Shown here one piece after another: positions 8,148-17,283 of a DNA stretch of 64,000 nt (positions are counted from its first letter, which is position 1; every line of letters starts with the position of its first letter). Where the stretch lies: the NCBI GenBank assembly GCA_025998955.1, contig AP024676.1, positions 124,001 through 188,000 on the forward strand. Direction: 5' to 3'. The notes under the pieces were generated by a model. That model was not told the DNA's origin. It did not search any database and was given only the letters and a program-made list of their open reading frames with translations. Origin of the DNA: Candidatus Roseilinea sp. (lineage in GTDB: Bacteria; Chloroflexota; Anaerolineae; J036; Brachytrichaceae). Made by a program: the position numbers and the translations under genes.

Positions 8148-9230
8148 ATGAAACTTTCTCCGGCGCAGGTGCTGCAGCGGTTGTCCGCGGTGAACGATCC
8201 CGAGCTTCAGCGCGATCTGGTGTCGTTGGGCATGATCCGCGATGTGCGCGTGGAGAGCGGCGACGTGCGCTTCACCGTCCGGCTGACTACGCCTGCTTGT
8301 CCGCTGCGCAGCCAGATCGAGCGCGATTGCCGCACGGCGCTGAGCGCGCTTCCCGGCGTTCGGCACGTAGAGATAGCGTTCGACGCCGACGTGCCCCGCG
8401 ACGACCGGCTGGCGGCGCTCGGCATCCGCAACCTCGTTGCCGTGGCTTCGGGCAAGGGCGGGGTGGGGAAGACCACTTGTGCCGTTAACCTGGCGGTTGC
8501 CCTGGCACGGCGCGGCGCGCGCGTGGGCTTGCTCGATGCCGACATCTACGGTCCCAACGTCCCGCTCATGCTGGGGTTGAATAACGACCGGCCGGGTGTT
8601 CGCCAGGGCCGCATGCTGCCGCCGGAGCGCTACGGCTTACGGATCATGAGCATGGGCTTTCTGCTTCGCAGCGATCAGCCGGTCATCTGGCGCGGGCCGA
8701 TGCTGCACAAGGCGCTCGAACAGCTCATCATGGACACGGCGTGGGGCGAGTTGGACTATCTGTTGGTAGATTTGCCGCCGGGCACCGGCGACGTGCAATT
8801 GTCGCTCGCGCAAATCGTGCCGATTACCGGTGCGGTCATCGTCACCACCCCGCAAGATGTGGCGCTGGCCGATGTGCAGAAGGGCACGGCGGCCTTCCGG
8901 CAGATGAACGTGCCGCTGCTCGGCGTGATCGAGAACATGAGCTACTTCGTGTGCGATTGCTGCGGCAAGCGCCACGATTTGTTTTCGCACGGTGGCGGCC
9001 GGCGGATGGCCGAGCAATTGGGCATTCCATGCCTTGGCGAAGCGCCGTTGCATCCGGCCGTGCGCGAAGGGGGCGATGCCGGCGCGCCGGTTGTGATTGC
9101 GCAACCGGATAACCCTGCCGCGGTAGCCTTCACCCACATCGCCGGTGCGCTGGCTGCCGCGATCAGCGTCATGAACTTCAACCGCCGCGTGCCCAGCTTC
9201 GTCCCGGTCGCCGATATTCCCATCGTATGA
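8148..9230 (+). CDS. Mrp/NBP35-type iron-sulfur cluster carrier ATPase
   Basis: 360 residues. An N-terminal MIP18/DUF59-like domain (1-80) is followed by a ParA-type ATPase with deviant Walker A SGKGGVGKTT (101-110), the DADIYGPNVP switch and PPGTGD. YFVCDCCGKRHD supplies the C-x2-C pair that bridges a [4Fe-4S] cluster in the dimer. Mrp/ApbC proteins deliver Fe-S clusters to apoproteins. The next two genes encode proteins needing five or more [4Fe-4S] clusters, so it probably matures them. The ATG at 8148 is used because the domain starts there; an upstream frame extension has no SD. Confidence 0.93.
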   Translation: MKLSPAQVLQRLSAVNDPELQRDLVSLGMIRDVRVESGDVRFTVRLTTPACPLRSQIERDCRTALSALPGVRHVEIAFDADVPRDDRLAALGIRNLVAVASGKGGVGKTTCAVNLAVALARRGARVGLLDADIYGPNVPLMLGLNNDRPGVRQGRMLPPERYGLRIMSMGFLLRSDQPVIWRGPMLHKALEQLIMDTAWGELDYLLVDLPPGTGDVQLSLAQIVPITGAVIVTTPQDVALADVQKGTAAFRQMNVPLLGVIENMSYFVCDCCGKRHDLFSHGGGRRMAEQLGIPCLGEAPLHPAVREGGDAGAPVVIAQPDNPAAVAFTHIAGALAAAISVMNFNRRVPSFVPVADIPIV

Positions 9231-9284
9231 CCTGACGACCTCGTGACTTGATAACTTGACGACCTGGTGACTTGATGACGCGCC
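9231..9284. repeat. Short-period degenerate tandem words
   Basis: The whole gap between Mrp and the Fe-S/NrfD gene is built from the words GACGACC, TGGTGAC or TCGTGAC, and TTGATGAC or TTGATAAC, repeated about three times with a 7-9 bp step. No SD can be found in it. It is one of a series of such junction repeats in this window. Confidence 0.7.
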
Positions 9285-10865
9285 ATGAACTACGGCTTCT
9301 TAATTGATAACCGCAAATGCATCGGCTGCCATGCTTGCTCGACCGCCTGCAAGCAGGAGAACGAAGTACCGCTCGGCGTGAACCGCACGTGGGTGAAGTA
9401 CGTCGAGAAAGGCGTCTTCCCCGACACGCGCCGCTACTTTCAAGTGACGCGCTGTAATCACTGCGCCAACCCGCCCTGCGTGCACATCTGCCCCACCGGC
9501 GCGATGTTCCAGCGCAAAGACGGCATCGTCGAGTTCGATAACTCGATCTGCATCGGCTGCAAGGCGTGCTTGCAAGCGTGCCCCTACGACGCCATCTACA
9601 TTGACCCGGAGACGCACACCGCCGCGAAGTGCCACTATTGTGCGCACCGCACCGAGATCGGCCTGGAGCCGGCCTGTGTGATCGTCTGTCCGGAGCATGC
9701 CATCCTCGCCGGCGATTTGGACGACCCGCAAAGCGAGATTTCGCGCGCCATCGCCACTCAGCAGGTGCGCGTGCGCAAGCCGGAGCAAGGCACGCGGCCC
9801 AAGCTGTTCTACATTGACGCCGAAGAAGCCAGCATCACGCCGATGCTGGCGCGCCAAGATGACGGCATGCTGTGGGCCGGCTTGCCGCAGCCAGGCGCCG
9901 GCGGGCATGACGATTGGCGCGGCCCGATCCAGATCGGCGAAGGCAAGATGGCCGGCGCGATGTTGAACACCGCCGCAGCGCCACGCGAGACCTACAACGT
10001 GCCGCACCGCATCCCCTGGCACTGGCCGGTGCCGGCCTACTTGGTCACCAAGGCGATCGGCGCCGGAGCGTTCGTGGTCGGCGCCGGCGGCGCGGCGCTC
10101 GGCCTGTTGCCCGGCGTGCCCCTGTTCACCAGCGTGGCCGCGTTCATCGCATTGCTGTTCATCGGCATCACCACCCTGCTGCTCATCGCCGACCTCGACC
10201 AGCCGATGCGCTTCTGGTATATGCTCAAGCGCCCACAATGGCGCAGTTGGCTCACGCGCGGCGCGTTCATCCTGATCGCCTACACAGTGCTGCTGGGGCT
10301 GTATTTCTTGGGCCACGCTGCCGAGCAACTCGGCCTCGTCCAAGGCACATCGAGCTTGGCCAACGCGCTGGTGGCGCCGGTGTTCGTGCTTGCGGTGCTC
10401 GCCGCGGTCTATACCGCATTCCTGTTCGCCCAGGCCGAAGGGCGCGACCTGTGGCAAAGCCCGTTGCTGGCGCCGCATCTGTTCGTGCAGGCGGTGATGG
10501 CCGGTGCTGCGGCGTTGCTCATCGCCGGCGTGTTCGTCCCGCTCGAGGCATCGGTGCGCACCGTGCTGGCGACCATCTTCGGGCTCGGCGTATTGGCCAA
10601 CGGCCTCATGATCGTGTTCGGCGAATTCGGCGCACCCCACGCCAGTGCCGTCGCCTCGGCTGCCGCGCATCTGATCAAGCGCGGAAAGTATTCCAAAGAC
10701 TACTGGATGGCGATCGTGTTGGGTGGCGTGATCCCGCTGTTCATCGCGCTCGTGCTGCCCGCGTCTCCCGTGGCGATGGCGATTGCCGGGCTGATCGCGC
10801 TCTTCGGGCTGTATCGCTACGAATACGCGTTCGTCATGGCCCCGCAGGAAATTCCCAACAACTGA
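9285..10865 (+). CDS. Fused four-cluster ferredoxin and NrfD/DmsC-type membrane subunit (SoeBC-like)
   Basis: 526 residues, a natural fusion of two subunits usually made separately. Residues 1-195 are a DmsB/PsrB/SoeB-type electron-transfer protein with four Cys groups, beginning C12-x2-C15-x2-C18-x3-C22 and continuing through RCNHCANPPCVHIC, CIGCKACLQAC and CHYCAHR...CVIVCP. After a linker (195-245), residues 250-526 form about eight membrane helices of the NrfD/DmsC kind, which exchange electrons with quinone. The N-terminus has no signal peptide, so the clusters should be cytoplasmic. It lies 55 nt before the molybdopterin subunit. In SoeABC (cytoplasmic sulfite:quinone oxidoreductase) the B and C parts are separate. 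Confidence 0.9.
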   Translation: MNYGFLIDNRKCIGCHACSTACKQENEVPLGVNRTWVKYVEKGVFPDTRRYFQVTRCNHCANPPCVHICPTGAMFQRKDGIVEFDNSICIGCKACLQACPYDAIYIDPETHTAAKCHYCAHRTEIGLEPACVIVCPEHAILAGDLDDPQSEISRAIATQQVRVRKPEQGTRPKLFYIDAEEASITPMLARQDDGMLWAGLPQPGAGGHDDWRGPIQIGEGKMAGAMLNTAAAPRETYNVPHRIPWHWPVPAYLVTKAIGAGAFVVGAGGAALGLLPGVPLFTSVAAFIALLFIGITTLLLIADLDQPMRFWYMLKRPQWRSWLTRGAFILIAYTVLLGLYFLGHAAEQLGLVQGTSSLANALVAPVFVLAVLAAVYTAFLFAQAEGRDLWQSPLLAPHLFVQAVMAGAAALLIAGVFVPLEASVRTVLATIFGLGVLANGLMIVFGEFGAPHASAVASAAAHLIKRGKYSKDYWMAIVLGGVIPLFIALVLPASPVAMAIAGLIALFGLYRYEYAFVMAPQEIPNN

Positions 10866-10920
10866 GCCGACCTGACCGACCAGACCGACCGATTGACCCG
10901 ATTGACCTGACCGACCGAAC
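10866..10920. repeat. Short-period degenerate tandem words
   Basis: The gap between the Fe-S/NrfD gene and the molybdopterin subunit is a run of the words GACCTGACC, GACCAGACC, GACCGATT, GACCCGATT and GACCTGACC. The step is 8-9 bp. It belongs to the same class as the words at 9231-9284. Confidence 0.7.
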
Positions 10921-13794
10921 ATGAACACCGTGACTCCGCTCCCCCTGCAGCGCAACGCCCAAACCGGCGACCGCATGCAGCAATATCCGCCGCCCGATCG
11001 CTGGGACGACTGGGTGGAATACGACCCCAAGGCGTGGCCGCGCAAAGTGCCGCGCGAATACATGCTCGTGCCGACGGTGTGCTTCAACTGCGAGTCGGCC
11101 TGTGGCTTATTGGCCTACGTGGACAAGAAGACGCTGCAGGTGCGCAAGTTCGAGGGCAATCCGCTGCACCCCGGCTCGCGCGGGCGCAATTGCGCCAAAG
11201 GGCCGGCCACGCTCAACCAGATCAATGACCCCGACCGCATCTTGTATCCGCTCAAGCGCGCCGGCGCGCGCGGCGAGGGCAAATGGGTGCGCGTCTCGTG
11301 GGAAGAAGCGCTGAACGACATCGGCGGGCGCATCCGCAAGGCCATGCTCGAAGGGCGCCACAACGAGATCATGTATCACGTCGGCCGCCCGGGGCACGAC
11401 GGCATCATGGAGTGGGTGCTGTTCGGCTGGGGCGTGGATGGCCACAACTCGCACACCAACATCTGCTCGTCGGGCGGGCGCGCGGGCTACGCCTTCTGGA
11501 TGGGCTACGACCGGCCCAGCCCCGACCACGCCAACGCCAATGTCATCCTGCTCATCAGCAGCCATCTGGAGACCGGCCACTACTTCAACCCTCACGCCCA
11601 GCGCATCATCGAGGGCAAGATGAACGGCGCCAAGTTGATCGTGTTCGACACGCGCCTGAGCAACACCGCCTCGATGGCCGATCTTTGGATTTCGCCGTGG
11701 CCCGGCAGCGAGCCGGCCATCCTGCTCGCCATCGCCCACTACGTGGTGCGCACCGGCAAATACAACCGCGACTTCGTGCGGCGTTGGGTGAACTGGGAGG
11801 ACTATCTGCGGGCGCGCCATCCCGACAAGCCCTGCACCTATGAGACGTTCGAGCGGGCGCTGAAAGACGAATATGCCCAATACACCTTCGAGTTCGCGGC
11901 CCAAGAAAGCGGCGTGGATGCGTGGCGCATCGAACAGGTGGCGCAGATCGTCTCCGAATGCGGCGGCAAACTGGCGACCCACAACTGGCGCAGCGCGGCC
12001 GCGGGCAACTTGGGCGGCTGGCAGGTGTCGCGCTGTCTGTGGTTCTTGAACGTGTTGATGGGAGCGGTGGGCAATGCAGGCGGCACCAGCGCCAATGTAT
12101 GGGACAAGTGGACGCCGCGCATGGCCAATCTCGCCGATCACGGCCATCGCTGGAACGAGCTGACCTGGCCGATCGAGTATCCGCTCACCTATTTCGAGCT
12201 GAGCTTCCTGTTGCCGCACTTGCTGAAGGACGGACGCGGCCGGTTGGAGGTGTATTTTACCCGCGTCTATAACCCGATCTGGACCAACCCTGATGGCTTT
12301 TCGTGGATCGAAGTGCTGCGCGATGAAAGCAAGATCGGCTGCCACGTCGCGCTCACGCCGACGTGGAGCGAGACGGCCTGGTGGGCCGACTACGTGCTGC
12401 CCATGGGTCATGGCTCCGAGCGACACGACAACATGAGCCAGGAGACACACGCCGGCCGCTGGATCGGCTTTCGCCAGCCGGTGCAGCGCGTGGCGATGGA
12501 GCGCATGGGCAAGAAGGTCAACCGCACCTACGAAGCCAACCCCGGACAAGTCTGGGAAGAGACCGAGTTTTGGATTGATCTGAGCTGGGCGATTGACCCG
12601 GACGGATCGCTGGGCGTGCGCAAGTATTTCGAGTCGCCGTATCGCCCGGGCGAGCGCATCACGGTGGACGAGTACTACAGTTGGATGTTCGAGAACAGCG
12701 TGCCGGGCTTGCCGGAGGCCGCCAAGGCCGAAGGGCTGACGCCGCTGCAATACATGCGCAAATACGGCGCGTTCGAAATTCGCAAAGGCCCCGAGACCGA
12801 ATACGAGCGCACGCTCACGCAGGCAGAGCTGGCCAACGCCCAAGTGGATGAAGAAACCGGCATCGTATACACCAAAGACCCGGCGCCGCCTTCGCCCAAC
12901 ATCACCCCACGCCCGGCGCCGGTCACTTGCGCGCTTGGGCGCGCCATCGGTGTGATCGTGGACGGCCAGCCGAAGTACGGCTTCCCTACACCGTCGCGCA
13001 AGCTGGAGTTTTACTCGCGCACGCTGGAGGAATACGGCTGGCCGGAATACGCGCTGCCCACCTACATCCATAGCCACGTGCACCGCAGCAAGATCGACAC
13101 AGAACGCGGCGAATTCGTCCTGCTCAGCACCTATCGCCTGCCCACGCTCATCCACACCCGCAGCGCCAACGCCAAGTGGCTGGTGGAGATTTCGCACAGC
13201 AACCCGCTGTGGATGAATCCGCGCGATGCAGCCCGACTGAACCTGAAGAACGGCGATCTGGTGCGCGTCGAGACCGAGATCGGCTACTTCGTGGACAAGG
13301 TATGGACGACCGAGGGCATCCATCCCGGCGTGGTCGCGTGCTCGCACCACTTGGGGCGCTGGCGCTTGGCCGACGGCGAAGGCACCAGCCGATTCGCTTC
13401 GGCTGTCGTGGAGCTGAACCAAAACGGCAGCCAGTGGCGACTGCGCCAGGTGAAGGGCGTCACCCCCTATCGCTCCAGCGATCCCGACACCGAGCGCGTG
13501 TGGTGGAACGACGCCGGCGTGCACCAAAACCTCACCATGCCTGTGCAGCCCGACCCGATCAGCGGCTCGCACTGCTGGCACCAAAAAGTACGCGTGACGC
13601 CGGCTCGGCCCGGCGACCGCTACGGCGATATTCAAGTAGACACGGCCAAAGCGCACGAGGTCTTTCATCGCTGGCTGGCGATGACCCGCCCGCCGACGGA
13701 GAAGCACGAGCTGCGCCGGCCCTACTGGATGTTGCGCCCGTTCCGCCCGCAGAAGTCAGCCTATCGCAACCCGCGGTTCAGGGGCGAGCAGTGA
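10921..13794 (+). CDS. Molybdopterin oxidoreductase catalytic subunit, SoeA-like
   Basis: 957 residues, DMSO-reductase family. The [4Fe-4S] motif is C54-x2-C57-x3-C61-x29-C91 (CFNCESACG...GRNCAKGP). HTNICSSGGRAGY places C182 as the likely Mo ligand. A C-terminal molydop-binding domain follows (about 700-850, PLWMNPRDAARLNLKNGDLV). There is no Tat signal, so the enzyme faces the cytoplasm. The length matches SoeA (about 960 residues), the sulfite dehydrogenase of purple sulfur bacteria; periplasmic PsrA or PhsA carry Tat signals and are shorter. With the fused B-C gene upstream, TorD downstream, and rhodanese and SulP genes around, sulfite oxidation to sulfate (via APS-independent two-electron transfer to quinone) is the best guess. 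A polysulfide-reductase activity cannot be excluded. Confidence 0.9.
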   Translation: MNTVTPLPLQRNAQTGDRMQQYPPPDRWDDWVEYDPKAWPRKVPREYMLVPTVCFNCESACGLLAYVDKKTLQVRKFEGNPLHPGSRGRNCAKGPATLNQINDPDRILYPLKRAGARGEGKWVRVSWEEALNDIGGRIRKAMLEGRHNEIMYHVGRPGHDGIMEWVLFGWGVDGHNSHTNICSSGGRAGYAFWMGYDRPSPDHANANVILLISSHLETGHYFNPHAQRIIEGKMNGAKLIVFDTRLSNTASMADLWISPWPGSEPAILLAIAHYVVRTGKYNRDFVRRWVNWEDYLRARHPDKPCTYETFERALKDEYAQYTFEFAAQESGVDAWRIEQVAQIVSECGGKLATHNWRSAAAGNLGGWQVSRCLWFLNVLMGAVGNAGGTSANVWDKWTPRMANLADHGHRWNELTWPIEYPLTYFELSFLLPHLLKDGRGRLEVYFTRVYNPIWTNPDGFSWIEVLRDESKIGCHVALTPTWSETAWWADYVLPMGHGSERHDNMSQETHAGRWIGFRQPVQRVAMERMGKKVNRTYEANPGQVWEETEFWIDLSWAIDPDGSLGVRKYFESPYRPGERITVDEYYSWMFENSVPGLPEAAKAEGLTPLQYMRKYGAFEIRKGPETEYERTLTQAELANAQVDEETGIVYTKDPAPPSPNITPRPAPVTCALGRAIGVIVDGQPKYGFPTPSRKLEFYSRTLEEYGWPEYALPTYIHSHVHRSKIDTERGEFVLLSTYRLPTLIHTRSANAKWLVEISHSNPLWMNPRDAARLNLKNGDLVRVETEIGYFVDKVWTTEGIHPGVVACSHHLGRWRLADGEGTSRFASAVVELNQNGSQWRLRQVKGVTPYRSSDPDTERVWWNDAGVHQNLTMPVQPDPISGSHCWHQKVRVTPARPGDRYGDIQVDTAKAHEVFHRWLAMTRPPTEKHELRRPYWMLRPFRPQKSAYRNPRFRGEQ

Positions 13795-14780
13795 GGGTTG
13801 AGAGGGAAACGGTGAGCAGGGAGTGGGGTGCGTCGCGAGAGACGTTGACGCTGCTGGCCGAGCTGTGGCTACACGAGCCGGATGCAGCGACGGTCACGCA
13901 GGCGCAGCGTGCGCTGGGTTTACCGGATGCCAAGTCGGCAGACCTCGCCATCGCCTATGTTGACCTGCTGCTGAACAGCGTCTATCCCTACGGCACGAGC
14001 TTCACCGACGCTTGGGGCGAAATCAACACGCCGGAAGCCGAGCAGATGTACGAGTGGTTCGCGCAACACGCCTTCGACACGGACGCGCTGCGCGAAGTCG
14101 GCGCGCCCGATCATATCGGCGTCTGCCTACAATTCCTCGCACACACGCTCGATGCACCTTGCATCCCGTTCAACACCCAATTGCTGCGCTGGGCGCCGGC
14201 GTTGTGCATCGCCGTCGAACGCGAACCGGGCGCGCATCCTTTCTACAAGGCTTTGGCCGAGCGCACCCGCGCCATGCTGTTCCGATTGAGCTTGCCGGTG
14301 GATCGCGGGCTGTTGGATGAATCGCGCTTCGATGTGACCCTGCCGCCGCTCTCTCACCTCTCGTCCGATTGGCTGGCCAACGGCTTCATCCCGCTTGCCG
14401 ACGAGGACGAGGAACAAGAAGTCCGCCTGAAGGACATCGTCCGGTTTCTGCTCATCGCCGAACGCAGCGGCATGTTTCTTTCGCGCGCGCGGCTGGGGTA
14501 TCTGGCCAACGGCTTGGGCATTCGCCTGCCGTTTTTGCCGCGCTTCGACTTGGGCGAGCTGCTCTTTCTAAGCGCGGGCGAAGCCGGACGGCTCGACGAC
14601 TTGATCCGGATGCTGCATGCCGAGATCGCCGATTGGCGCGCGGCCTATGCCGGCGTGGCGCAAACATGGCCGCCCTGGTCGGACTACGCGGCGTCGTGGC
14701 AGGTGCGCTTGGCCAACAGCGCCACATTGCTCGACGGCATGCAGCACATCATCGAAATCAATCCGATTGAAGAATCGTAA
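13791..14780 (+). CDS. TorD-family molybdoenzyme chaperone, long form
   Basis: 329 residues. The GTG at 13791 overlaps the stop of the molybdopterin subunit (GTGA), with AGGGG just upstream; a second GTG at 13812 with GAGAGG is an alternative start. The TorD/DmsD signature appears as APDHIGVCLQFLAH, the chaperone helix that binds the apoenzyme. Usual TorD proteins have about 200 residues. Here an extra acidic linker (LADEDEEQEVRLKD) and a second helical part of about 120 residues follow, which I do not recognise. Translational coupling to the catalytic subunit strongly suggests it inserts cofactor into that enzyme. Confidence 0.83.
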   Translation: MRVERETVSREWGASRETLTLLAELWLHEPDAATVTQAQRALGLPDAKSADLAIAYVDLLLNSVYPYGTSFTDAWGEINTPEAEQMYEWFAQHAFDTDALREVGAPDHIGVCLQFLAHTLDAPCIPFNTQLLRWAPALCIAVEREPGAHPFYKALAERTRAMLFRLSLPVDRGLLDESRFDVTLPPLSHLSSDWLANGFIPLADEDEEQEVRLKDIVRFLLIAERSGMFLSRARLGYLANGLGIRLPFLPRFDLGELLFLSAGEAGRLDDLIRMLHAEIADWRAAYAGVAQTWPPWSDYAASWQVRLANSATLLDGMQHIIEINPIEES

Positions 14781-14826
14781 TGGCGCGCCAACCGCCGTGA
14801 TTGCCGATTCATCGTGACGACGCTCC

Positions 14827-16584
14827 ATGCTGGAAGCCCATCTTGACGCGCAAAGGCCGCACCGGACGCGGTTGCGCCAATATGTGCCCATTCTGCAGTG
14901 GCTGCCTGCCTACAAGCGCCAATACCTCCCAGGAGATTTCACCGCCGGCATGGTGCTAGGGGTGATGGCCATACCGCAGAGCATGGCCTATGCCTTGTTG
15001 GCCAACTTGCCGCCGCAGGTCGGGCTCTATGCCACGCTGGTGCCGTTGGTGGTGTATGCCGTCTTCGGGACCAGCCGCGTTTTGTCCATCGGACCGGTTG
15101 CGCTCGTTTCGCTGTTGACCGGCACGATGATCGCCCAGCTTGCGACGCCGCAAAGCGCAGCAGCGGTGCAACTCGCGCTGCTGGCGGCTTTCATCGTCGG
15201 CGCAGTGCAGATTGCGCTGGGGCTGTTGCGGATGGGGTTCGTGGTCAACTTCCTCAGCCATCCTGTGCTTTCGGGGTTCACCAATGCAGCGGCCATCGTC
15301 ATCGCGCTGAGCCAGGTGAAGAACCTGCTCGGCGTCAAGTTTCCCGGCTCGGCATCACTCATCGCGGACTTGCGCCAATCTGCCGCGCTTTTGCCGAACG
15401 CCAACGTGGTCTCGGTCGTCATGGGCGTTGTGGGGATCATCGTGATCCTCTTCTTTCACCGGCGACTGGGTCATGTGTTGATGCGCCTGGGCGTTTCCGA
15501 ATTCATCGCTGCCCAGGTGGCGCGCTCGGGTAGCTTCATTGTCGTCGTCCTCGGCACGTTGATTACATGGCTGTTCCGGCTCGACCAGACCGCGCAGCTC
15601 CGGACGGTGGGCCATGTGCCGGTGGGTCTGCCTCCCCTTACGCTGCCTGTGCTTGATCTTTCCAATATCGGGGCAATGGCGCCGGCGCTGGCCATGTTGG
15701 TGGTCATCGGCTATGTAGAGAGCGTTTCGATTGCCAAGTCCTTCGCCAGCCGGCGGCGCGAAAAGGTGGACGCCGACCAAGAGCTGATCGCGCTTGGCGC
15801 GGCCGGCGTCGCGGCATCATTCACCGGCGGCTCGCCGGTGAGCGGCTCGTTCTCGCGCTCGGCAGTGAACTTCGCCTCGGGCGCGGCGACGCAGCTCTCC
15901 TCGATCTTCGCTGCAACCGTCATCGCCGTCACGCTGGTCTTCCTCACGCCGCTGTTCTACTTCATGCCGGAGACCATCTTGGCTGCCACCATCGTCGCTG
16001 CCGTGTTCAATTTGCCCGATTTCGAGACCATGCGCCAGGCTTGGCGCTATAGCAAGGCCGATTGGCTCACTTTGATCATCACCTTATTCGGCGTGTTGTT
16101 CATCAGCATCGAAGCCGGACTGCTCATCGGCGTGGTGTCGTCGCTGGCCATGCATCTCTGGGTGACCTCGCGCCCGCACGTCGCGATCATCGGGCGCGTC
16201 GAAGACACCGAGACCTACAAGAGCGTCAAGCGCCACAAGGTGAAGACCTGTCCCCACGTGACGGCGCTGCGCATTGACGAGAGCTTGTATTTCGCAACGG
16301 CCAAGGTGCTGGAGGACACGTTAATCGGGGTAGCCGTGGACAACCCGGCATTGAAGTACATCGTCTTGGATTGCAGTGCCGTCAATCGTATTGACCTCAG
16401 CGCGCTGAACACGTTGGAGACGGTAGATAGCGAACTGCGCGCCATGGGGGTGACGCTCGTTCTCTCGGCGGTCAAGGGCCCGATTCATGACAATTTGCTC
16501 AAAGCAGGGTTTGTTTCCAAGTTCGGCCAAGAGCGCATCTACCTATCCACGCACGAGGCGATGAAGGCATTGGAATGTGCGTAA
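14827..16584 (+). CDS. Second SulP-family anion transporter with STAS domain
   Basis: 585 residues, clearly related to the product of 6270-8084 (shared LRWLPAY/LQWLPAYK opening, MAIPQSMAYALL, PPQVGLYATL and a C-terminal STAS with LDCSAVNRIDLSALNTLE). Membrane domain about 30-430; STAS about 460-575. Two SulP genes bracketing one molybdoenzyme operon suggest that different anions, or opposite directions, are handled: for example sulfite or sulfate on one and bicarbonate on the other. This division is inference. The spacing of 46 nt to the TorD gene fits one operon. Confidence 0.93.
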   Translation: MLEAHLDAQRPHRTRLRQYVPILQWLPAYKRQYLPGDFTAGMVLGVMAIPQSMAYALLANLPPQVGLYATLVPLVVYAVFGTSRVLSIGPVALVSLLTGTMIAQLATPQSAAAVQLALLAAFIVGAVQIALGLLRMGFVVNFLSHPVLSGFTNAAAIVIALSQVKNLLGVKFPGSASLIADLRQSAALLPNANVVSVVMGVVGIIVILFFHRRLGHVLMRLGVSEFIAAQVARSGSFIVVVLGTLITWLFRLDQTAQLRTVGHVPVGLPPLTLPVLDLSNIGAMAPALAMLVVIGYVESVSIAKSFASRRREKVDADQELIALGAAGVAASFTGGSPVSGSFSRSAVNFASGAATQLSSIFAATVIAVTLVFLTPLFYFMPETILAATIVAAVFNLPDFETMRQAWRYSKADWLTLIITLFGVLFISIEAGLLIGVVSSLAMHLWVTSRPHVAIIGRVEDTETYKSVKRHKVKTCPHVTALRIDESLYFATAKVLEDTLIGVAVDNPALKYIVLDCSAVNRIDLSALNTLETVDSELRAMGVTLVLSAVKGPIHDNLLKAGFVSKFGQERIYLSTHEAMKALECA

Positions 16585-16664
16585 TGGGTGTCGCTGGTGT
16601 CAATCGCGTCGAAGGGGTCGCTCGCGTGCGTGTGATCGCTGTGCGCTTTTGAAGGAGATGACAA

Positions 16665-17141
16665 ATGGGACGAAAACTCAGGCAAGGCGATCCATGGATG
16701 CCCGGCTTTCGCTATGGCGCGCTGTTGCCACCGCTATCGCTCAATCTGATCGTCCGCGATGTTGAGCGGTCGGTTCGGTTCTACCAGGCCGTCTTCGACG
16801 CCGAGGTGCATTACTACGATGTGGATTTCGGCGCAATGCGCGTAGGGCCGGCCGAGGTGATGTTGCATGCCGATCACACGCATGAAGATCATCCCTGGGC
16901 GCCGGACTTGAACGCCGGCGCGAAGCGCGGCCTCGGCTTGCAGATTCGCGTGCTGGGAATGGATCCGGATGGGGTGGAGCGACGGGCGCGCGAAGCAGGA
17001 GCCGAAATCGCCGCCGGCGCGACCGACAAGGGGCATGGCTGGCGCGAAGTATGGGTGCGCGACCCTGACGGCTACGAATGGGCGGTGGGCGTGTTGATCC
17101 CGCCGGCCAAGGGGCCTTTCGGCCCAAAGACATCGAGCTGA
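16665..17141 (+). CDS. VOC-superfamily (glyoxalase/bleomycin-resistance-like) protein
   Basis: 158 residues. LSLNLIVRDVERSVRFYQAVF is the first beta-alpha-beta of the vicinal-oxygen-chelate fold, and VWVRDPDGYEWAVGVL is the last strand with the usual metal-binding Glu position. AAG-GAG precedes the ATG at good distance. Substrate unknown: the family covers glyoxalases, epimerases, dioxygenases and resistance proteins. It closes the plus-strand sulfur cluster; 80 nt separate it from SulP, so membership of the operon is uncertain. Confidence 0.85.
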   Translation: MGRKLRQGDPWMPGFRYGALLPPLSLNLIVRDVERSVRFYQAVFDAEVHYYDVDFGAMRVGPAEVMLHADHTHEDHPWAPDLNAGAKRGLGLQIRVLGMDPDGVERRAREAGAEIAAGATDKGHGWREVWVRDPDGYEWAVGVLIPPAKGPFGPKTSS

Positions 17142-17260
17142 AACCCGGCGCATCAGGTCAACTACGGTGTGCGCTTGTAAGACGACGCCCACGGCGCCGG
17201 CGACACTGCTGAGGCTGTGGAGGCTCGGCCGGACGAAGGGCAAGGCCTGCGCCCAGCTGG

Positions 17261-17283
17261 GCTTCAAAGGGGCCACGCCTTTG
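17261..17283. repeat. Left half of a decayed CRISPR repeat, split by a MITE
   Basis: GCTTCAAAGGGGCCACGCCT and the next bases match the first 22 bases of the CRISPR repeat as written on the plus strand, with two differences. Joined to 17532-17544 across the inserted element (one copy of the 9-bp duplication removed), they restore a unit of exactly 36 nt, the length of the array repeat. Thus this is the original leader-distal repeat. A still weaker match (AGGCtGTGGAGgC) lies at about 17188-17224 and may be an older repeat. Confidence 0.75.

Noticed and set aside
9300-11087. Long minus-strand frame (595 codons) opposite the Fe-S/NrfD gene
   Set aside because: It is a mirror of high-GC coding sequence; its product is rich in His, Arg, Gln and Gly with no domain, while the plus strand shows clear Cys motifs and membrane helices.
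11107-13707. Very long minus-strand frame (866 codons) opposite the molybdopterin subunit
   Set aside because: The plus-strand protein has full family motifs; the antisense frame has none and no SD. It arises from GC-biased codon third positions.
13176-13790. Upstream extension of the TorD frame into the molybdopterin gene
   Set aside because: The added residues are an out-of-frame shadow of the catalytic subunit; the GTGA overlap at 13791 gives a natural start.
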